DNA of 64,000 nt from Branchiostoma floridae (lineage: Eukaryota; Chordata; Leptocardii; Amphioxiformes; Branchiostomatidae): positions 24,627,675-24,691,674 of the forward strand of contig NC_049981.1 of NCBI RefSeq assembly GCF_000003815.2, given 5' to 3'. The notes under the pieces are model-generated. The model saw only the letters and a program-made list of their open reading frames with translations, did no database searches and was not told where the DNA came from. Numbering within the stretch: the stretch's first letter is position 1; the number at the start of each line of letters is the position of its first letter. Below are positions 13,601-22,869 of this stretch, one piece after another. Position numbers and translations under genes: made by a program.

Positions 13601-16600
13601 TGCGGTGGCAATTATTCAAACTTTGAACAGCACTTCAAACACATAATTTGACAGCCCCAAAGCCATGATGCATTGCCTAATTTTCCTATGAACGTGTGCA
13701 AGTTGTGAAAACTCTATAATGAATACTCTATAAGCTCCACGCAAGGGTATCTTGACGACACGTCAGTTTATCCAAACGAGTAGAGAATACATCACAGTCT
13801 TAGGTGGGCATCTCACCGAATCTATAGTCTAGTATATGCACCATGCTCTGTATATTCCACCATTCGTTCAACCCCTCTGACCACGTAGATCTGATAAAAG
13901 AGGTATATTTGTCACCGACTTTTTGCTTTTCTTTGCTTGCTTCTTTCAGCCTTTCTGATACCTTAAGAAGGTCACTCATATGGTTTGATCAGTGTGGCTT
14001 GTATATCACTCATATCACTCAAATCACTAGGCCACATGCCATTCCTCCTGCCATTACCTTGAAATGTCTTGCCCTGAAGGGGGGAATCTGTGATCAGTTT
14101 TCCGGGACTGAGCAATCAGCTCTAAAGAAACCGTTTATAAGTCTTGGGCCTTTTGGAAGACTGATATTGTGTGGATAAACATGGTAATTCACAAGGGATA
14201 GAAATACGCCCCTGAAGTCTGTTTGCAATCAGCGGTAGCGTAGTATTTAGTTTTCACGAAGAAGAAGGGCAATCAGTACGTTGCTACGGTAAAGCTTAAC
14301 TAGTTGTTACGAAAAGAGAACCCGACGTTAAATTATAAAGATTCTCCCGCTCGTCACACATTGTAACTTTTCTGAGTAACTTTTTAAAGTCAATGAGCAA
14401 TCAGATGAACAAATTATATTCATTTTGTATCCAATTTTGCAACTCTACATACAAAAGTGGCTAAGCATGAGCCCTTGGTTGTCATCTACTAACAAGCTCG
14501 TTTTAGAAACGTTTAACATGTAGAGCTGCATACAGTTATCATCCGTCCTGATAAGGCTTGATTTTCCCATCATTTCCTTATACTTCACTGCTACTTGAAC
14601 TTCATAGAAGATTGCCTCTTTGATCTGACGTATTAAAAAAAAAACTTGTTTTACACATCGCTAGCTCTCCAGTTCTTGCTTCATTAGATTTGCCGTACGG
14701 AGTTAAATCTTGTGAGCTACATTTGTTTGTCGGTGAACAGTGTTTCTCATAAAAATATGAATTTGTTCTTCAGATTGTGGTTATGGGTTGATCTTGTTCT
14801 CATAATGTTGCATTTCTGCAGGCTGAACAAATGCATTAAGTAGAAGCATACAATTCGGAACTTTTACGACTGGCTTAATGCAATCCAAAAGCAGATGCAT
14901 CGGCTAAGATCAGCTTTTTTTTAAATAGACATGAAACTTTTTCACTGTTGAAGAGTGGTAAAGTGAACTGAAAAGATATAGGACTGAATAGACCTTATTG
15001 CAGAAACACCAAAGCAACACTGGAACTAATCAGGACCCTTACGTCTGCTCAGAGATTGTTCTAAATTTTCAGTCATTAAATTCTCCCGATGCCAGACAGA
15101 CACACGTATGCCGCGCCAGCGGAACATACAAGGCACATAATTATATAACAAGGGAGAGGTGTCATCTGCAAAGATCTTAGACATTGTTACATTATTGTGC
15201 TTTTATCCCTCTATTACTATGTAGTATCCTGTACCGTTTTGAAACGCCCCCAATAAGTATCAAGCGTTCAGATATAACGTCCCGATAAGTAGCAGACGCG
15301 CTGCACTGACGTGTGCGCAGCTGAGATTTCAAGCAAAAGGAAGTCGCAGGTGTACTCACGACGCTCCTAGCCAAAAACCAAATTACATACTTTTAGTATT
15401 GGTAACTCGTAATCATATAACTCGAAATTAATACTGTAACAGTATATGTGGGTTTTTTACAGAAAGGGTATTTCTATTATCCCTCTACAAGAATCCCGGT
15501 ACCCAGTAGCGCTTTGAAATAGCCCCAACAGGCGCTTTTATCAAGTCCATCTTTATTTCTCTAGCACCTAATGAAACTTACAGCGTTTGGAAAGAACCCG
15601 ATACAGAAAAAGAAAGAACGAAGAAGAAGTCACGACGCGTCAATGCCGCCGGAGGTGCACTAACGTCCACACGGCTCATAGTAGCATCCGAGGCAATTCC
15701 GGGCTTTTCCAGTTTTAAAGTAATGGATCAAGCGACGTCTGTTTTTGCGCTCTACCATGCATCTATAACCCGTGATCGAATTACTTCATGCTCACACAAA
15801 AATGCGCGTCTTGTGAAAATCATTTTTAGCTATCTTATTATTCATAACGTGATTGTGAAGGACGTACCGCCATGGCTACCCAACTAGATGTATAAACCAA
15901 GATTTCTGGCAGATTCTTTTTGTCACATTGCTTTCCCGTGATCTTAAAAGGCAACTTGCATTTTTTTCAATGGTAACATGAGCACCCTTTAAATACATCG
16001 ATTACAGTCTGCCTCGTATCTGATTGTGTGAGGTCAACACAAACAGGCTTCTCGGCCAGAGCAATTTGCAAGTGCATTTTTATGTACATGTACTGTAAAC
16101 TAGATACCGACCTACCCACCTACCTTAATGGGTGAAGATTTTTATTCAAGATTAGGGTGTAGGTGAAGGTAACGAAGGGATGCCCAACACAATTAATTGC
16201 TCATTGTGGCGTCGGTCGTGGCGTAACCGGTAGAGCGTTCGGCTCGGAATCTAGAGGTCTTGAATTCGATCCCCGCCGTGCCCCCGACGTTGTGCCCTTG
16301 GGAAAGGCAATTTACACGACCTTCCTCACTTCACCCAGGTGAAAAAAATGAGTGCCTGATTTTGGTCGGGTAGGTAAATACTATATTTACCTTCTGTCTG
16401 TACCTAGTATGTGGCACTGTTAATATAAGTTACAAAACTTGAGTGCAGTGCCACATTGTCCTCGTCTGTCCAAAAGCAAATAGAAAATAATATTATTATT
16501 TAAACGAATTAAACGATACATATGATTTGTGTGAGGTATGAGTTGCTCTCTACTACAAACGCCATACAGTTTATTGCTATTCAATCGTATCACAGAGGCC

Positions 16601-19600
16601 TGTTCGGTAAAACTTATGGTAAACAAAACAAAATTTGAAACTAGAGTTAGGCGACCTCATATCTTCATGAAATATTTAGAGCCTTTGAAGATGTTATGCA
16701 AAGGACATACTTATTTGCATAACTTATGTATGTCGATGTTTATCATTGATTAGCTTACACCGTGTCACAAGTAAAAAATTCCATCATTTATGATTAAGCA
16801 ATTTTGCTATTTTTGCATTAATTATGCAAAACAGTTCATCATTTCTATGTTTGGTATCTGTTTATTTTCCTCCAGTCATTAAACGTGTTACATTAATTGA
16901 ACTCCAGTTATTGAAAATAATAGATTTGTATAAGTTTCTCATTAATCATGAAAATTAGGTCTTCATTTGCATAACATACATATCATTGTGTACATCTCTG
17001 CCTTGGCTACCTGGCCCGGCTATTTCATGGACGTATCAGACCTCTTGTTTGTCGAAATATTTTGCTTTAATTGACATACAAACTTGACTGATCAACTCGC
17101 AGCTACATATTGCATATGACTATCAAACAAATGGACGTATACCTTTCAGACATAGCATTTTTGTTACTTTGAATGTCAGAAGTTTCAACCAAGATTTTTC
17201 TGTGAATACTTACACCTGCTAGCTACGCGTTACATTTCCGTGATTGGCAAGGCAATTCGTGTCAATCTGATACTATATAATAGCATCCCGTAGCCTTTTG
17301 AAATGCCACCAACAGGCGTTTTGATTATGTGGCAAACCGGCAATGACGTCCATGCAGCTATGATTATCCCCGTGTCCTGTTTTCGTGCTCCCCCTCTGCA
17401 ACTCATGCTCAAATTACTGTATACTGACGACTTTAGTATGGTAAAGTACAGAGTTCTGTAGCCCATATGCACGATTGCAGTTATCTGTACAGCCTTGACT
17501 CACGTATTTTGATATCTGTATATTAACCGGAAAGAAGATAACTAAAAAACCTTAATCATCGTCATATCACATTCTGTTTTACGTCATATGAAGATGATTG
17601 AGGTTTTATTAGTTATCTTCTTTCCGGTTAATGTACAAACATCGAAATACGTAAGTCAAGGCTGTACAGATTATAACTGCAATCTTTTTATAAACTATCC
17701 AATATAAAAATGATTATACATGTAATGGTTTGGATGTGAAGGCCACCGCATAGCTGCACAACAAGCTGCTGCAGCAAGCCTATATATAAGGTAGATATCA
17801 AGGAGGGGTCATCGAAGCTTGTCCAGGAAAATTACTTGGCATATGGGCAAACTGATCATAAGGTGAGGGTTCATGAAAATGTGGAGGAAAGGTCACACTG
17901 GCATGCCCAGCCAAAAAAAAAGATTGATATTTTTTTGAGCGTCAAATAGTATATGGTCAATATTCTGTGGATGAAAAAGGCAATTTGTACACGTCAGTAC
18001 CATATGACAATCTGTAGTGCTTCTAGATAGCCTCAGCATTCGCCTTGAATACACATAATATTAGTCAGCAGCCGCAGCCAGCTAGATATTCGATTAGGTT
18101 GCACTTCCACTCAGCTCAGATTATCAACCAAAATAGCTTACAAGGGCAGTACAGACGATACTCAAAGAACCGTCACTGCATCCTGTTGTTACACTCTGCC
18201 ACCTGTGCCTCCGTCGTCGTTAGCGTCATTACACAAACCGTGACGGAAAAGGAGTATTCCACTAGAATAAGCATAGCAACTGTCGATGGAAGGATAGGTT
18301 ACTTCAAAGTCAAGGATTGAACGATGGTTTGCTGTTGCTCTCAAGCTTAAACTGAACTACTTTTAATGGGATTGAACTATTGAGGCATGCGGTATAATTT
18401 TTCAATACAATAGAGCGATCAATGAAGAAATATACTTTGACATATATCAACATTGACAACACGGTATAGAGTGATCAATGAAGCGAGATGCTTTGAAATA
18501 TATCATCATTGACAACAGATAACTTTAAAGCTTTCTTATATGAGAGCTTGTGTGCATGCTTCAGAAGTTAGTAAGATGTGGTAGAAAGGCAGATAAGGCA
18601 CATAGAATGTGGTGAATGCCTTGTTCGTGATACATTAGAATGCATGTGATGTTTCTTTCTTTCCTATTCAACGAGCCACGGGCTATATCATTGCATTCAC
18701 TGACAATTGTAAAGTGCAAAAAAGGTGTCTGTTTCACTTTTCTAGAAATAGGACTTAAATCAAGACTTAAATACACATTGTAACAATTTTGCTAGCAAAT
18801 ATGTCCTATAAAACAATAAACACCCTACCATATGTGGTAAGGCCATTGTATCTATATGTTTGATCGTCAATACAAATAAAAACAATTTGCTCTTGAAAAT
18901 ATAAGAGAAAATGTCTTAGACAAACGTTCCAAATATTCCGATTATTTTTCAAAGCTCTCATCCATGCTACCATATGTTCTCACATGCTGCGTTTAAATGA
19001 CAATTTCTTAGAAGTATCCTTAAGATTTTTTGGATGACGCAGTTGTCCGTTGTCAATAGCGACAATTTGTTCCATGTAACGTCACCTCTCATGATTCCAT
19101 CGGGCACCCAAACGCAACTTCATTGACTAAATGCGAATGTTAAGAGATTTACTCTCACAGCATTGGTTATTCTCGAGTTATGCGCACTTCAGATAGCAAC
19201 TTGGTAACATCGTGTTTTTTTATGTGGACGTCTTCGAGTACCATGAGAAATTGTGAAACAACACTTGACTTCACAAACTACAAATGTTTTTTTTTTCAAA
19301 TACTGTATGAAATCTATGGAAAGACAACAGGGTTAGAAGCCGTAGATCTGTTGGTAATTGTAAGGATATAAAAACGCTCACCGTGCAGCAGGTTGTCCAC
19401 AAGGGTGAAGGGCATACAGAAGACAGCTACCAACAGGTCGCTGATGGCCAGGTTCAGGATGAAGAGGTTGGTGACGGTTCTCATCTTCGGGTTCTTCACC
19501 AACACCGTGCAGACGCCGACGTTGCCGACGATGCACATCAAGAAGATGATGAGGTAGGAGATGATGAAGACGATGGTGACAGGGGTGTCGTGCTTGTACA

Positions 19601-19673
19601 AAGGGATTGGGGTGAGAAAGATGTCGGAGCCGTTGCCTTCATCGTACATCGTGTCCGATGTAAGATTGGCCAT
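933..19673 (-). CDS. Neuropeptide FF receptor-like class A GPCR, 5 exons, 426 aa
   Basis: The CDS joins 19673-19382, 4916-4817, 3880-3676, 1895-1746 and 1466-933 on the minus strand. This is 1281 nt, or 426 codons plus TAA, and every junction is GT..AG and keeps frame. Seven hydrophobic segments are present: TM1-2 in exon 1, TM3 in exon 2, TM4 in exon 3, TM5 in exon 4, TM6-7 in exon 5. Class A landmarks are GN in TM1, D79 in TM2, C106 with C188 (predicted disulfide), D130-R131-F132 (DRF in place of DRY), CWLP at 271-274 and NPIVY at 316-320, with C335 as a likely palmitoylation site. From knowledge of the family, LVQGISV, AIAVDRF, the CxExWP-like ECL2 and the TM7-helix 8 run are NPFF-receptor hallmarks. 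An RFamide-type ligand and G-protein coupling are inferred. It could be another RFamide receptor such as a QRFP type, but TM7 fits NPFFR better. Confidence 0.93.
1653..1688. repeat. (GT)18 microsatellite in intron 4
   Basis: An uninterrupted GT dinucleotide run, reading (CA)n on the gene strand, lies inside the 279-bp intron 4, about 60 bp from the exon 4 donor. It is a probable length polymorphism. Confidence 0.95.
1746..1895 (-). CDS. Receptor exon 4: TM5 and start of intracellular loop 3
   Basis: This is exactly 150 nt (residues 200-249), phase 0 at both ends. The acceptor ATGTAG precedes GCCTAC and the donor GACGCAG precedes GTAGTG. TM5 is [16 protein letters not shown], with the conserved TM5 proline at P214. 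The cytoplasmic side is basic and serine-rich (RISFRIW, then SSRSSK), as expected for a G-protein-contacting loop 3. Confidence 0.92.
1896..3675 (-). other. Receptor intron 3
   Basis: This 1780-bp intron lies between exons 3 and 4. Apart from a SINE-related fragment near 2200-2297 I see no gene, RNA or strong repeat in it. The short ORFs are not coding-like. Confidence 0.85.
2200..2297 (+). repeat. Diverged SINE fragment (3' body)
   Basis: The run from TGTTCTGGGAAAACTAC through TCACTCCACTTGGGTGAAAA to TTAGGGAGGTAAAA aligns by eye, with mismatches, to the body of the better preserved element at 16211-16383. The tRNA-like head is not clearly retained. Confidence 0.45.
3676..3880 (-). CDS. Receptor exon 3: intracellular loop 2, TM4, extracellular loop 2
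   Basis: The acceptor is CACACTCAG followed by GTTCCAG, and the donor is AACCAG followed by GTACAAG. It supplies the last base of Arg131 and residues 132-199, ending in phase 0. The start of loop 2 reads FQVIINP, matching the DRF-x-x-I-x-x-P pattern of NPFF receptors. TM4 has the conserved Trp (W156). Extracellular loop 2 has sequon N182-Q-T and C188 in the context FCDEQWP, which pairs with C106 by family knowledge. Confidence 0.92.
3881..4816 (-). other. Receptor intron 2
   Basis: This 936-bp phase-2 intron splits the Arg of the DRF motif. A 168-aa open frame on the plus strand (3913-4419) has no recognisable domain and AT-rich codons. I regard it as chance. Confidence 0.85.
4817..4916 (-). 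CDS. Receptor exon 2: extracellular loop 1 and TM3
   Basis: The acceptor is TTTTGCAG followed by GTAACC, and the donor is GGACAG followed by GTGCGG. Its first two bases complete Gly98, and it encodes residues 99-130 and two bases of Arg131. C106 is the conserved TM3-top cysteine. The motif LVQGISV followed by AIAVDR is typical of NPFF receptors. Where the family normally has Trp in loop 1 (GWPFG-like), this exon reads G-N-P-F-G, with Asn codon AAC at 4914-4912. Confidence 0.92.
7195..7375 (+). repeat. Dispersed repeat, copy 1 (diverged)
   Basis: GT-rich start (TTGTGTGCTTTGTGTGTTTG), then a TGATGATGTTTT block and AAAACGAAAGTTGTCA, ending CTCTTAGTGGCTTCTCTTGG. It is collinear by eye with the copy at 20395-20735, whose matching segments are AAAACGAAGGTCAAGG and CCCTAGCGGCTTGCTAAGG. 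Confidence 0.45.
10040..10155 (+). repeat. Dispersed repeat, copy 2 (diverged, partial)
   Basis: GGGAATCGAAGGTCATGTTC, then GTGATGGGCTTCCTAGTGGC and TACGGTGCTTCAGCAG, match the 3' part of the 20395-20735 copy in order and spacing. Confidence 0.5.
10465..10650 (-). repeat. tRNA-derived SINE, diverged minus-strand copy
   Basis: On the minus strand, GATAGCCTAGCGGGTAGATA resembles an A-box region. It is followed about 100 nt later by GTTGTGCTCTTGCAA, ACTTTACACCAATTGCC and GACTCAGGTTCAAATGA. These align to the body of the 16211-16383 element (GTTGTGCCCTTGGGAAAGG and so on). Confidence 0.45.
12307..13267. mobile_element. piggyBac-like non-autonomous DNA element (961 bp)
   Basis: The left end reads TTAA then CCCTCAAGCACCCGA. 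The right end, inverted, reads CCCTCAAACACCCGAGTGGG. Both ends continue into GTGGGGTCCAWWYGGACCCC. TTAA target site and CCCT-starting termini are the piggyBac signature by family knowledge. The right-hand TTAA has decayed (ACCA). The 18-bp palindrome GGGGTCCnnnyGGACCCC occurs three times: twice near the ends (about 12350 and 13233) and once inside (about 13047). No transposase frame is present. Confidence 0.7.
15195..15370. repeat. Intron-1 dispersed repeat, copy A
   Basis: TATCCTGTACCGTTTTGAAA, CGCCCCCAATAAG and CACTGACGTGTGCGCAGCTG are shared in order, with substitutions, with the segments at 15470-15670 and 17255-17365. The family is unidentified. Confidence 0.45.
15470..15670. repeat. Intron-1 dispersed repeat, copy B
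   Basis: GCTTTGAAATAGCCCCAACA, then GGCGCTTTTATCA, and later a CGTCAATGCCGCC/ACGTCCACACGG block, match copies A and C. An insertion of about 70 nt separates the two blocks relative to the other copies. Confidence 0.4.
16211..16383 (+). repeat. tRNA-derived SINE (best preserved copy)
   Basis: A pol III A-box-like TGGCGTAACCGG (16219-16230) is followed by a B-box-like GAATTCGATCC (16262-16272), a normal spacing for tRNA-derived promoters. The non-tRNA body runs CGTTGTGCCCTTGGGAAAGG, CCTTCCTCACTTCACCCAGG and GGTCGGGTAGGTAAATA. The head lacks a clean cloverleaf and is not a tRNA gene. Confidence 0.7.
16650..17050. repeat. Diverged TTTGCATAA repeat segment
   Basis: Several ATGCAAA/ATTTGCATAA pairs (about 16695-16720, 16815-16830, 16965-16977) sit in AT-rich DNA resembling the array at 20735-21560. 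The order of blocks is less regular here. Confidence 0.35.
17255..17365. repeat. Intron-1 dispersed repeat, copy C
   Basis: AGCATCCCGTAGCCTTTTGA, AATGCCACCAACAGGCGTTT and GACGTCCATGCAGC correspond to copies at 15195-15370 and 15470-15670. Confidence 0.45.
17473..17684. mobile_element. Foldback/MITE-like inverted repeat (212 bp)
   Basis: Arms of about 90 nt are near-perfect reverse complements. The left arm starts GATTGCAGTTATCTGTACAG and includes TTAACCGGAAAGAAGATAAC. The right arm includes GTTATCTTCTTTCCGGTTAA and ends CTGTACAGATTATAACTGCA. The loop is about 30 nt. No clear target-site duplication or ORF is seen. Confidence 0.75.
18410..18522. repeat. Two-copy 57-bp tandem repeat
   Basis: Two adjacent units start ATAGAGYGATCAATGAAG and end ATATATCAWCATTGACAACA, at 18410-18466 and 18467-18522. 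They differ by a handful of substitutions. Confidence 0.75.
19382..19673 (-). CDS. Receptor exon 1: N-terminus, TM1, TM2
   Basis: The start ATG is at 19673-19671 in a good context (A at -3, G at +4). An in-frame TAG lies nine codons upstream (19700-19698), so the start is well supported. The exon encodes residues 1-97 plus the first base of codon 98. The short extracellular N-terminus carries two N-glycosylation sequons (N3-L-T and N14-G-S) and has no signal peptide, which is usual for this class. TM1 contains GN, and TM2 contains NLAISDLL with D79. The exon ends CTGCACG followed by GTGAGC, a strong donor, leaving phase 1. Confidence 0.93.
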
Positions 19674-19814
19674 TTTGTCTTCACTGCCTCTTCGTCTCTA
19701 ATGACTTGTGGCGAAGAATCTTCCCTACGGGAATCGAGCGTGTAAGTTCTCTGCTACAGGACCGTTGAGCTGATTTTCAATCAGTTGCCTGCAGCTGTGA
19801 TCTTGGGACCGCCC
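19674..19814 (-). other. Probable 5' UTR of the receptor mRNA
   Basis: This lies between the start ATG and a possible splice acceptor (TTTCTATCTTATAG, at 19815-19816). All frames entering the ATG are closed by the TAG at 19700-19698. Whether the mRNA starts here or in an upstream exon cannot be decided from sequence. Confidence 0.4.
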
Positions 19815-19854
19815 TATAAGATAGAAATCAAATTATAAAAAAAAATGATCAAGA

Positions 19855-19990
19855 ACGCCGTAGAGCAGACGACCAGGTGGCAGTCAGGGCTGTAAAGGGT
19901 GCGATACAGTATGCGTTGGTGCATTAGAGACGACCACCACCTGCCGCCTTACGCTCAAATCAACCCCGATCCCACAGGGCGAGTCGACTT
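19855..19990 (-). promoter_or_regulatory. GC- and CpG-richer patch upstream of exon 1
   Basis: This is a roughly 135-bp stretch with clearly higher GC and CpG content than its flanks. It sits 180-320 bp upstream of the start codon, so it is the most likely proximal promoter or an untranslated first exon. No convincing TATA box is seen in the expected place. Confidence 0.25.
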
Positions 19991-20394
19991 ACATAAGAGG
20001 TAGTACGGAAATAGTTAGCCTCATTTGTATGCCTCAAAGGTCCCCGATTACTCTTTGGAAATTGATAGTGGGCGTCGATTTCCTGTCAAAGCCGATTTTC
20101 GGTTATTTCTAGTGCCTTCTCATTTACTATGAATGAAATGATTTAGAGAGGATACATCGATGGCACAAACTTTAAGGTGCATGCCCCCGCAGCATGGGCA
20201 GCTGAGATAGTAGATGTTATCAAAAGCTCTTTATGTTAGGCCATTTTCCAGGAATAGCTCTGAAAGCTCCCACACACTGTGCTATCTCCAGAAGTATTAA
20301 TCACTGTTTCCTGAAATGAGATATTCAGAAACCTTGCAATAATTTTTTTGTATTTAAAGAGCTATTAGTTACCTTTACCAGAATCCTAAGGTTA

Positions 20395-20735
20395 TGTTTT
20401 GGGCGTGCTTGTGTGTTTGTGTGTCTGTGTGTTAACAGCATAACTCGAGAAGCCTTGGATGGATCCTGATGATATTTGGTACGTGGGTAGGGGTCGGGAA
20501 AACGAAGGTCAAGGTCGATAATGGGTCCCCTAGCGGCTTGCTAAGGTACTGCAGCGGAAACTCAATTTTATATATCTCGTGTTCTGGACATTCTGTGGTT
20601 TTTGAGTGGTAGATAGCCCTCGGGGCAGAGAGTAAGTGCTGTGAGTTTGCCCTTCCCCCCTAGCGGCTTTTTTGGAACTGCAGGCACCGGTTTCCTTTCA
20701 AACTTTGGACGAGAATAACTCTACAACGTGTTTAC
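20395..20735 (+). repeat. Dispersed repeat, fullest copy
   Basis: A GT-rich start is followed by AACAGCATAACTCGAGAAGC, ATCCTGATGATATTTGGTA, AACGAAGGTCAAGGTCGATA, CCCTAGCGGCTTGCTAAGG and a second CCCTAGCGGC block. Diverged copies lie at 7195-7375 and 10040-10155. The family is not identified. Confidence 0.55.
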
Positions 20736-21560
20736 GGATCGTCATGATTTTTAGTATGTACATAGAATGAGTGATGACTTACATAATGATATACTGATTA
20801 TGCAAATCAACACCTAATTTGCATAATTAATGAGGAAAATTTTATAAATCCACTGCATTCCATGATAGGACTTTCAAACTAGTCACATATGTAGCTGGGA
20901 AGGAGAGAAATGTCGATAGATATCAATTATGCAAATGAAGACATCATTTGCATAATTAATGAGAAAATATGAACATGTTGATGGATCATCATGTTTTGGG
21001 GTATGTAGGTAGCGTAAGTGAAGACCTACATGATGAGATACCAATTATGCAAATCAACAGTTAATTTGCATAATTAATTAATTAAAGAGGATATTTCATA
21101 AATCCACTACATTCCATGATATGACTTCAAAACTTGTCACATATGTAGCTGAGAAAGAGAGAAATGACAATATATATTTATCATGCAAATGATGACCTCA
21201 TTTGCATAGTTAATGAGAAAGTATGAACGTGTTGATGGATCGTCATGATTTTTTGGCATGTAGATAGCCTAAGTGAAGACTTATACAATGTGATACTTAT
21301 CATGCAAATTAACAGCTAATTTGCATAATTGATTAGGAAAAGTTCATAAATCCACTGCATGCCATTATAGTACTTTCAAAGTTGTCACATATGTAACTGA
21401 GGAAGAGGAAAGAGTATAAGGGGTGTATTTAAAGACTTTGAATGAGAATAAGTCAAAGGATCATCATGATTTTTGGTATGCTGATAGCTTAAGTAATGCT
21501 TGATACAATTTGATATTGACACATTGTAAATTGGGACCTGATTTGCATAATGAATGCCGA
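20735..21560. repeat. Tandem array of ~250-bp units with TTTGCATAAT palindromes
   Basis: Four units begin GGATCRTCATGATTTTTGG-like at about 20738, 20983, 21237 and 21460 (periods of about 245, 254 and 223 bp). Each full unit carries ATTATGCAAAT, a spacer of about 9 nt and ATTTGCATAAT, then TAATGAG, TCATAAATCCACTRCAT and TGTCACATATGTAGCTGRGA. The first two full units hold two such palindromes. It starts directly after the repeat ending at 20735 and may be part of the same element. Confidence 0.75.
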
Positions 21561-22139
21561 AATTTTACAAACCAACTCCAAGCATATAAGCATAAAATAA
21601 AATGAAATGAGTAACGCATTTGTCTACAGACACCATTCTACATAACAAACCTGGTTTATTTGGTAAAGGTATGTGTTCGCGGAACTCTAGTTTCATTTAA
21701 AACGGTGCTATGAAAAGCCTTGACAGATGTGGTTGAATTTTGTGTGCTTAAGGAAGCATTCACGTGCTATCATAAAGATGGTGTCTTTATCAGTCTTGAT
21801 TCGTGGTCAGTACTACTGAAAAATGTGTTCAGTACCACTGTAAAGATGCCTGAACCATTTCGACGCAGCACTACATTGTATATACCCATCATTCCGTTAT
21901 TTGAAACTTGTTAGTGTACTTCTTTTTCGCAAGACACCGTCAATTATACAATCAATAAAAAGAGGAAGAAATCTTTTACCCTGCGTCACCGATTTACCTT
22001 TCTTGGTGCCAGACTAATGTAGGATCCATTAACAGATAAGACAATCTTAAACGCAAATACTGACCAGGCGCCTTAATGTTATCTGCTAGACACAGTCTTA
22101 CTTCGTAGTGGTCATGATTTTGCCCTGAACATTTTTAAA

Positions 22140-22256
22140 AGCATTTTATATTCTATTTTGTGTATGTTATTCTGTACAGGGCACGCCTGAAAAGCAGTGC
22201 GCAAAATGTTGAGTGTGTCAACCCTAAGAAAACAGAAATAAATAAAAAATAAATAA
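22140..22256 (+). mobile_element. LINE 3' end remnant
   Basis: TATTCTGTACAGGGCACGCC, then TGAAAAGCAGTGC and AAGAAAACAGAAATAAATA, ending in an (AATAA)n-type tail, is typical of non-LTR retrotransposon 3' termini. No reverse transcriptase frame remains upstream. The clade is not assigned. Confidence 0.5.
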
Positions 22257-22869
22257 GCAGTTAGAGATCGTTCCGGGAGTGCTATACTGAAGTACGGCTT
22301 AGACGATTTAAATGGTACGTTTGGTTATCGACGTTTCTATATGTCTAATTAACTTACATACCATTACGTCAATAACAGCAGACCATGACTGCAGATTTTA
22401 ACAGTACCTTGAATTGATCCTATGGAAATGCACGGCGATATTCCGAGGCTTATACATGTAGTTCCTCTTGCTTACACAGCCTTGTTTTTCGCAAAAATGT
22501 GTTTTGGGGGCATTTTTGATAAGAGAGAATTGAAAAAACGAAGATAGAAAAGGTAATAAAATATGAAAACATTGACAAATTTTGTTTTTGTAAATGATGA
22601 GGGTAAAATATGCATGATTAACATTTTTTTCTTCTTTTAATATTGATATTGCATTCTCAGTTTCATATATACGCATGTTGCACGGAACACAGCATAAGAA
22701 TTGACAAGTTAACATTTTGAATGTTACGTTAACATTTTTGATATATGATAGTATAAACTAAACACATAAAAGTACGACTCGGCGTAATAGGTGACCGATG
22801 AACGCTAAAAGGTATCATTGTACGATTAGACATGGGGAATTACAAGAAAACTGGCTCTATAAACGACTT

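Larger units (their letters stand above)
4917..19381 (-). other. Receptor intron 1 (14.5 kb, repeat-rich)
   Basis: This phase-1 intron joins CTGCACG to GTAACC. It holds no supportable gene. Transposon and SINE copies inside it are listed separately. The stretches 5600-7190, 7380-10020, 10660-12300, 13270-15190 and 18530-19380 contain nothing I can name. Confidence 0.85.
19991..22869. other. Intergenic DNA upstream of the receptor, repeats only
   Basis: Between the putative promoter and the candidate exon at 22870 I see only the repeats listed (20395-21560, 22140-22256). The ORFs are short and lack splice context or domains. Confidence 0.6.

Noticed and set aside
16211-16285. Possible tRNA gene
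   Set aside because: A and B boxes are present but the cloverleaf does not close and the sequence continues into a SINE body.
19383-19745. 120-aa plus-strand ORF opposite receptor exon 1
   Set aside because: Antisense shadow of TM1-TM2 (Asp/Glu/Val-rich). The minus strand has the recognised protein.
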